This document shows, piece after piece, positions 59,339 to 64,000 of a stretch of DNA of 64,000 bases; the stretch's first letter is position 1, and every line of letters begins with the position of its first letter. This stretch comes from Sipunculus nudus (lineage: Eukaryota > Annelida > Sipuncula > Golfingiida > Sipunculidae), in the NCBI GenBank assembly GCA_026874595.1, contig CM049318.1:25191956-25255955 (forward strand), in the 5' to 3' direction. The notes beneath the pieces are model-generated. The model searched no databases, was not told the origin of the DNA, and saw only the letters and a program-made list of their open reading frames with translations. The position numbers and the translations under genes were made by a program.

Positions 59339-62300
59339 CTTAGCATGGTATGTATAATAGGTCAATAATTAAAGGGGTATCTTATTTTAAACATTGCAAT
59401 CTTTCTTTTTTGTTAATCTAGTTTCGTACTGAATCCAGTCTTACATTTACCTACTCTGGATTCATATGATGAGTACAGTCATTTTTCTTCCCCACATAAG
59501 TCACATTTATTTTTATTACCAGTTTGAGTCCTGACTTTATACCTATTTTGCAGAGTGGTAAAGCTGATATCGCAAGGGCTTTAGTTTATGCAAGTGATAC
59601 TCTTGTCCGGTCCGGAGGCCGAAGCGATGCCCGGGACGTCGTGATGTTAATAACAGACAACATGGCCGACCAGGACCAGGACAAGGTCAAGGCCGCCGCC
59701 GATAACCTCAAGAAAGACGGCATTAGGTTGAGTGTGGCCAGCGTCACTGAATACCATGATTCGTCACTACTGACCGCCATGGTCACGTGGCCTTTTGATG
59801 ATCACATGTTCACAGCAACTAGTTACCAAGGGTTGAACGAGCTCTTTGCATTCTCTTGGGAGAAGAATTGTGACGGTTACAGTAAAGTCATAATACCACC
59901 ACCACCACCACCGCGCACCAAATGTGAGTGTATTTTGTTTTTGTTTTTATTTACAGTTAAACCTTTGATTTAGCAAAAAAAAAAACAAAAAAACTGGTAG
60001 ATGGCGTTATATGGTGCAATATAAAAGTAACTGGTCTTGATTCATGTGAAATTGGTCTTATCCGAACTGAATGGGAATACAAACGTTTTACATGTCTGAT
60101 AGAATAAACTTTTCTCGACAATTCAATTTTGTTACAGTAAAATATATAAAATAACACACAAATATGAAATTTTAGAATTTACTTACATGAAACTTATGGT
60201 CACAATTCAACCATTGAACTAACCAGTTTATAAGGCCGTAATCCTCCGTATATGAAATATAACACTTCACACCCAGTGGTTATCGCATTGATCATCAATA
60301 TTTGAAACCCGGGATATCCCCTTCTGGGTGTGCCGCCATGTGATGAAACACATCCAGCCTTGCCAATGCAAGCAGCAGATAACCCGAAATAACAGCTAAT
60401 AATAGCGTATAAAGCAGCGTTTCCATGTGCGCGTATATGCGTATGTGCGTGTATGCGTGAAAAAAAAGGTGTGTTTTTTCATGTGCGCGTATATGCGTAT
60501 ATGCATTAACTGGCAGACGTATATATTTGTACAGTGGATCAAGCAGGCCTTACACAAAAAGATGGTGAATTGACGTAATTTTACCCTGAATCCCTGAGTT
60601 CACGCAGACTCTATGCGTGAAAATCAGTCCTGTAGCGATTTTCACGCATATACGCACATACGCATATACGCTGACGGACACATGGAAACACCCCAGTAAC
60701 AAAATCATATGAGCGATTTTTCACGCAAATACGCACATACGCATATTCGCGCACATGGAAACGCTGCTGGTAAAACGCTGCATAATAAGTGTAATAAAAA
60801 ATTGACATCGTCCCACATTTAGACTGATTATCTTCACATGCCTTTCTTACACTTTATATCCATGTATATTAGTGGTAGGAATCGGCTGTAAAATTATATT
60901 CGATGAATGGAAGATGATTTTATGATTTTTTATGATTTTTATGTACCATTTGCAGTAGCGTGAAATACGCTGTATAAAATTATACCTAAAATATTGACCG
61001 AATAAATTCAGTATAACTTGTACATTATGCCCGAACGGTTAAGGAAATGGACTGGTTGTGGACACGTATTCGCTGCACAATGTTTTAATACTGTTCGCTG
61101 TTTTGTGACCAGTCGTTCTTATATCTCTGATCTGACTGAATAAGAATATTTCATCGGGATGATATGGCTTCCTTTCATGAATGTGCATGCAAACATCATT
61201 GTTTGTGATCGATTATGCAAAAATACAATCAATTATGATAGAGAACAACCAATCATCGATAAAATCGATTAATTGGCACACCACCAATGTATTTTATTTC
61301 TTTCAGTTAACTGTGTGGCAGATATAATTCTGTTGGTGGACAAATCGGTAAACCTCGTACAGGAACCGGGAACTTCCGGCAGGCAAACGCTCATCAACAA
61401 CTGGGTTTATCTGCAGGAGTTCATAAAAGAACTGGTGACAACCATTCAGACAGTTTACAAGGATCAGATACGGGTGGCTCTTATTTACTTTGACGACACA
61501 CCGACCCTGCGCTTTAACCTTGGAGAGTGTGAGAATGCCACGTGTCTGCAGGCAGCCTTTAGATCCTCGTACCCTGTGAGTCCTGTGATGTCTATAATGC
61601 CCACCAGATGTCGCCTTGCCCGCGCACTCGTCCATTGTATATTCATTTGAGAGTTTTCATGGTGGTCTCTTTTTTACCTCGTTTAAAGTACGGAAAGCGT
61701 GTTTCGTTCAATCAGCAGTGTTCCTCGCTTACGTCAAGGTAAATTTGGTTCCCGCTTAAAAACCTAATTAAATGGTACCGCTCCTCTTGGTATCCAGACA
61801 CTTCTATATCTTAACTGGCCTGATTCTGTCTTAATTTCTACATAAGTGTGCCTTGTTATTTTTTACAAATAGATAAATTGTTTTTGATTCTCACAACCTG
61901 GTATAACATTCGTATTTAGTATGCTTCTTATTTAATCAATTTCTTCAGAGTGGCGGAGTCAATCTGGCGGCAGCTCTACAGATGGCGACGGATGACGTCA
62001 TTGGCAGCCAGGGAGACAGGGATAGCGTTAACAACATCATTATTGTGGTCACCGACGGCTTCCCGCCCCAACCCACGTCCGGGCTCGAGCGTCCTTCCAT
62101 CAACATCGGTCACGTGATCAAGGAAAACTATATGACAAAAATCTTGGGGGTCGGTGTAAACTTGAACGCTCAGGATTCCGACGCCATGCATGATTTGGTG
62201 TCGAACCCTCCGAGCTACTACGACTTTAAAGTGCAATCGTACTCGGAGCTTTATCAAAAGCACAACGAAATTCTACAGCGGGCCTGTGACAGCCAGGGTG

Positions 62301-63716
62301 AGTGGTAGTCTGTGATTTAGTCCACACTATCCGGGTATGAGTGCAAGGCCGAGTCCAAGTCCGAGTCCTTGAGGTTCGAGTCCAAGTCCGCCTTTTTCGA
62401 CTTTTGGAACTCGAGTCCATTTCCTATTCCGACTTCAATACAAGTTTTCTGATTAAAAGAAATTTAAACAGAATATTTGAGATAATCGGGCAAATGTTAT
62501 GTTAGTTGACAAGTACCCATTACTTAAATGTTTAAGAGCTAAAACTTGATATGTCTAGTAATTTTCTGTTGAAAGTTCACTCTTGTGCACAATCTCTATT
62601 TTATATGGACTCGAGATGGACTCAGGATAACTCCAAGTCCGAATCCAGGGCCCTCCAGTCCAAATTCGGACTCGAGTTCATATCGTCAGTGGTAGTTGTC
62701 CAAATGACGGGCTTTTAATACGTTAATTGTCCGTAATGATACGAGCAGTAATGTAGTGCAGGATTTCCCCCACCTCCAAAATAAAACAATACATAATTTA
62801 AATTTAAGGTCCACCAAAATCGCCTTAAATGCTGTCTGCAACTTGAATGGGAATACGTAAAGCAATCTATTCACTTACCTATTCTTTAGAATTTAACTAC
62901 TGGCTCAACCTGCGTACATATAAAAACGCCAATTATACTCCATACAGATTGTTGGTTTAGTTTATATCCACGTTTTTATAACATATTTGGGGTACCTACG
63001 GTTCATCTATATTCACGCAGGTAAGCAAAAATCAAGTTGATTCTAAAGAAAAAATTAGGTGAATGGAGGGCTTTGAAAAGTGCTTGAGAGAACATGCCAG
63101 AGCCGATTTCTTAATCATTCTTAAATTCATACATAAATCTACGTTTTAGAACAAATAATGCGACTATTGACTCATGATACAATCTGCAGACTAAGGTAAA
63201 AAAAAAACCCAAAAGGTATTGTTCTGTATGTTTCGATAAAAATGTCATATGATCAGGGAAAAACATGAAAATAACAGGATTTTTTCCTAAACTGGTAAAA
63301 GTACTACTTAACTAAGGAAATCGTATCAAAATTGTATTATTTTATCTTCTTGATCGAAATCAAAATGTTTAATGCGGGGAGTTAAATTTGACGCGGGCGG
63401 TGCTTGAGAACCATACCTTTTATTTATTTTTTTTAAATTTTTTTTGCCTAAGACCTTTTTCTATATTCTTTCAGACAAGTGTAACCTGACGTCCGACTCG
63501 GTTTTTCTTGTGGAATGGTCAAACCGAATCTCAGATAGGGACGCCAAGTTCATCCGGTATTACTTACGGGATCTGATAAACAAGGTGGAAGTGGGGGCCC
63601 AGAACTTCAAGATCGCCATCATATGGGTGAACGAGCAGGCGACCCTCGGTCTGGATCTCAACGCATGCGCAGATGACGCGTGTCTGATCAAGCACGTGAT
63701 GACGCATCAACATCCG
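40157..63716 (+). CDS. Secreted multi-vWA-domain protein, 3' incomplete
   Basis: Join 40157-40220, 41007-41254, 43459-43825, 51451-51719, 53486-53695, 56935-57091, 58632-58870, 59554-59923, 61307-61575, 61949-62297, 63475-63716 and beyond; 928 residues visible. Residues 1-21 are a signal peptide (hydrophobic LLLLLTVALATL). vWA domains lie at about 23-225, 228-435, 439-635, 642-847 and 848 onward (first half only). Each starts with Cys then a DIVFLVDWS-type strand, has C-x(4-7)-C at mid-domain, and the complete ones have a final Cys. Domains 1 to 4 have a second core strand such as IFISDG or IVVTDGFP. Only domain 2 has canonical DVSGS; the others read DWSAK, DWSSK, DKSVN and EWSNR. N-glycosylation sequons include NRT, NVT, NAT and NLT. 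A IIPPPPPPRTK linker precedes domain 4. Role by family: extracellular matrix or adhesion, comparable to matrilins, collagen VI or molluscan shell-matrix vWA proteins; the exact orthologue is not recognised. Confidence 0.87.
41007..41254 (+). CDS. vWA gene exon 2: vWA 1, first half
   Basis: Acceptor TTTTACAG, donor GTATTT, phase 1 in and 0 out. Carries TCEKLSADIVFLVDWSAK, then LGLVWFSDNAQVGFNLAECN and C-x5-C. The metal-site loop reads DWSAK, lacking the third MIDAS Ser. Confidence 0.88.
42420..43340 (+). repeat. Degenerate short repeats and (CT)n in intron 2 of the vWA gene
   Basis: Diverged phrases like CAAGTGATTAAGTTTAAAAT and CAAGTGCTTCAATTTGAAAG recur roughly every 40-50 bp. A G-tract is at about 42870-42881 and (CT)n at about 43078-43142. 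Confidence 0.5.
43459..43825 (+). CDS. vWA gene exon 3: vWA 1, second half
   Basis: Acceptor TTCTTGTAG, donor GTGAGT, phase 0 in and 1 out. GGRSNFAAAVETA, then NIYIFISDGTF, and ends with WLSILC and the NRT sequon. Confidence 0.9.
45300..45594 (+). repeat. Flank block duplicated at both ends of the 52-bp array
   Basis: About 290 bp including GGGAAAGTATCTGGCCATGG and TGATGTACATTAGGTAATGG recurs almost unchanged at about 50637-50935, offset 5337 bp, bracketing the main array. Confidence 0.82.
46950..49440 (+). repeat. 1241-bp higher-order tandem duplication inside the minisatellite
   Basis: Rare variants recur exactly 1241 bp apart: the short CATGGACGTATGG unit (47281 and 48522) and the TTTTTTTTTAATCCGACAC unit. 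The two blocks are adjacent. A third partial block with the same variants follows near 49550-49960. Confidence 0.82.
51451..51719 (+). CDS. vWA gene exon 4: vWA 2, first half (canonical MIDAS)
   Basis: Acceptor TTTTTCTCAG, donor GTAAGT, phase 1 in and 0 out. DCEEDIVLMIDVSGS has the full DxSxS motif. LALMYFNDAP and C-x7-C follow. Confidence 0.92.
52170..52770 (+). repeat. Degenerate ~150-bp tandem repeat in intron 4 of the vWA gene
   Basis: Phrases like AGTCAGATAGGGCTCAAATT, GTCAGACAGGG and TCCTTGGCAAGTCTCCTT recur three to four times in the same order with divergence. No gene. Confidence 0.5.
53486..53695 (+). CDS. vWA gene exon 5: vWA 2, second half, part 1
   Basis: Acceptor GTATTGCAG, donor GTAAAA, phase 0 at both ends, 70 codons. 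EFTTDMRRAFKWL, then VKDLVIFMTDGFPNPDD, the strand with the MIDAS-type Asp. Confidence 0.9.
54194..54465 (+). mobile_element. MITE with GGTTCTCAGGCAC ends, copy 2
   Basis: Left end GGTTCTCAGGCACCGCCCGC, right end TTGAGAACC. Shares ATTTCCTTTGTTATGTAGT and CTGATCATATGACATTTTAC with the copies at 39717 and 63195. Lies in an intron. Confidence 0.7.
54567..54608. repeat. (TA)n microsatellite
   Basis: Uninterrupted TA run in an intron of the vWA gene. Confidence 0.9.
54850..55263. mobile_element. Solo-LTR-like or TIR element
   Basis: Perfect 13-bp inverted ends ATATTGTTACGCC (54850-54862) and GGCGTAACAATAT (55251-55263). Read as an LTR, the unit is TGTTACG...CGTAACA (54854-55259, 406 bp) with a 4-bp ATAT target duplication, which fits a Ty3/gypsy solo LTR. 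A short TIR transposon is the alternative. The interior is GC-richer than the flanks and has no domain. Confidence 0.6.
56935..57091 (+). CDS. vWA gene exon 6: vWA 2, second half, part 2
   Basis: Acceptor TTTTTACAG, donor GTAAGA, phase 0 in and 1 out. IMGIAVTKKTNEDMIRQVVS is the last core strand and helix of the domain; ends at the terminal Cys (DTGC). Domain 2 is the only one whose second half spans two exons. Confidence 0.88.
57455..57740 (-). repeat. Dispersed transposon-derived repeat
   Basis: Bounded by CAGAGAGCAAAGACCTCC and CTGGCGGAGGTT, with CTGGATCCACATGGTGATCC and a C-tract inside. The CCTCCGCC and GGAGGTCTTTGCTCTCTG ends suggest an old non-autonomous DNA element. Family not assigned. 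Confidence 0.5.
58032..58253 (+). mobile_element. G/C-tract MITE, copy 2
   Basis: Begins CAGGGGCAGATCCAGGGTTT and ends GATCCCCTACTG, with internal G- and C-tracts. Flanked by AGTAT on both sides (58027-58031 and 58254-58258), a possible 5-bp target duplication. Confidence 0.65.
58632..58870 (+). CDS. vWA gene exon 7: vWA 3, first half
   Basis: Acceptor TTGTTCCAG, donor GTAGGT, phase 1 in and 0 out. CQAKIDLVILVDWSSK, then HVMIAIGLIGS, with C-x4-C (CTNNRC). The metal loop is DWSSK, not DxSxS. Confidence 0.88.
59100..59283. mobile_element. Tc1/mariner-pogo-like MITE inside (TA)n
   Basis: Ends CAGTGAAACCTCTTTGTGTC and (reverse complement) CAGTAAAACCTCGTTGTGTC, flanked by TA on both sides within TA runs (about 59060-59099 and 59284-59336). 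184 bp, non-coding. TCGAA-type motifs recur in the interior. Confidence 0.8.
59554..59923 (+). CDS. vWA gene exon 8: vWA 3, second half, with proline linker
   Basis: Acceptor ATTTTGCAG, donor GTGAGT, phase 0 in and 1 out. SGKADIARALVYA, DVVMLITDNMAD, domain end WEKNC, then VIIPPPPPPRTK leading to domain 4. Confidence 0.9.
60413..60768. mobile_element. MITE with ~50-bp inverted repeats
   Basis: The left arm starts GCAGCGTTTCCATGTGCGCG. The right arm is its reverse complement with a few mismatches over about 50 bp. Extra internal copies of the TGCGTATATGCG motif make a foldback structure. No coding sequence. Confidence 0.8.
61307..61575 (+). CDS. vWA gene exon 9: vWA 4, first half
   Basis: Acceptor TTCTTTCAG, donor GTGAGT, phase 1 in and 0 out. 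NCVADIILLVDKSVN, then VALIYFDDTPTLRFN and C-x4-C containing an NAT sequon. The metal loop is DKSVN. Confidence 0.9.
61949..62297 (+). CDS. vWA gene exon 10: vWA 4, second half
   Basis: Acceptor TTTCTTCAG, donor GTGAGT, phase 0 in and 1 out. SGGVNLAAALQMA, NNIIIVVTDGFPPQP, TKILGVGVNL, ending LQRAC. Confidence 0.92.
62330..62690. repeat. GAGTCC-rich inverted repeat cluster
   Basis: Multiple GAGTCCAAGTCCGAGTCC-type motifs at 62340-62420 face related GGACTCGAG and CCAAGTCCGAATCC motifs at 62608-62680, giving a foldback-like unit in intron 10. Confidence 0.45.
63195..63412 (-). mobile_element. MITE with GGTTCTCAGGCAC ends, copy 3 (reverse)
   Basis: Reverse strand starts GGTTCTCAAGCACCGCCCGC and shares the CTGATCATATGACATTTT core. 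The far end is degraded. Confidence 0.62.
63475..63716 (+). CDS. vWA gene exon 11: vWA 5, first half
   Basis: Acceptor TTCTTTCAG, donor GTACGT, phase 1 in and 0 out. KCNLTSDSVFLVEWSNR, then FKIAIIWVNEQATLG and C-x4-C (CADDAC). The first MIDAS Asp is Glu (EWSNR). The matching second-half exon must lie beyond 64000. Confidence 0.88.
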
Positions 63717-64000
63717 GTACGTCAATCGTCAGCGAACGGTTTCCAAAACACATTATATTATCATATTACACACTCGCTTATAAAGACATATCACAGATTT
63801 GGCATCAAATTAATCCAGTTCCTGGAGGAATTTTTTTTAAATGTTTTTTTTTTCCACAAAAAAAGCACGAGTTTGTATGATTTGTTAAATTAGCTATTGG
63901 TACATACATGAGCACTGTCATCTCGGCAGTGACGTCAGTCACAGGTAAACCCATGTGACTAAAAATGTTGGATCCCATAAAAAGCTAAGTATTTCTGACA
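63717..64000 (+). other. Start of an intron of the vWA gene at the window edge
   Basis: Follows donor GTACGT in phase 0. No coding sequence recognised up to the edge. Confidence 0.6.

Noticed and set aside
60270-60370. Possible SINE (CCCAGTGGTTATCGCATTGA, then GAAACCCGGG)
   Set aside because: The B-box is too far from consensus to support a call.
61025-61075. tRNA-Ser-like phrase CGAACGGTTAAGGAAATGGA
   Set aside because: Only an A-box-like match; no B-box downstream at the right spacing.
1-64000. CRISPR-like regularly spaced repeats
   Set aside because: All regular arrays are contiguous minisatellites without unique spacers, in an intron-bearing eukaryotic genome.

Overview
This is a eukaryotic, intron-rich, AT-rich window with no prokaryotic features. 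Short coding exons with GT/AG boundaries sit in kilobase introns packed with (TA)n, homopolymer tracts, minisatellites and small DNA transposons. The gene content (a lambda-crystallin/L-gulonate 3-dehydrogenase gene and a secreted protein built of many von Willebrand A domains) and the repeat style fit a marine invertebrate, most likely a mollusc. The taxon is an inference.

Region 1 (1-2168): the last two coding exons of a CRYL1-like gene whose 5' part lies outside the window. Region 2 (4433-22663): a complete six-coding-exon CRYL1-like gene on the same strand, reading through to 325 residues. The two are tandem duplicates. Introns, the 3' flank and a small DNA transposon fossil are shared, so the duplicated block runs well beyond the exons. 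The downstream copy later gained a 1567-bp hAT-like element in intron 4, with 8-bp target duplications and a preserved empty site in the upstream copy. It also gained about 7 kb in intron 5, made of a 1.16-kb tandem repeat and 31-bp and 22-bp minisatellites. A decayed LINE 3' end sits directly against its exon 3.

Region 3 (22664-about 40140): gene-poor. It holds degenerate tandem repeats (23.9-25.0 kb), the second copy of the duplicated 3' flank (25.2-25.9 kb), a 61-bp minisatellite (26.1-27.1 kb), tRNA-derived SINE-like units and transposon scraps. One candidate 5' non-coding exon for the next gene is at 37611-37675.

Region 4 (40157-end): a secreted multi-vWA gene, plus strand, 11 coding exons in the window, 928 residues, open at the 3' end. 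After a signal peptide come vWA domains 1 to 4 and the first half of domain 5. Each domain is a phase 1-1 module split by a phase-0 intron; domain 2 has one extra phase-0 intron. Only domain 2 keeps a canonical DxSxS metal site. The 7.6-kb intron between domains 1 and 2 is almost wholly a 52/53-bp minisatellite (about 44.3-51.4 kb) with higher-order duplications. It generates long but meaningless open frames.

The CRYL1-like enzyme would act in the cytosol on L-gulonate in the uronate pathway. The vWA protein would act outside the cell in matrix or adhesion. The sequence shows no functional link between them. I see no CRISPR array, rRNA, operon or other prokaryotic-type system.
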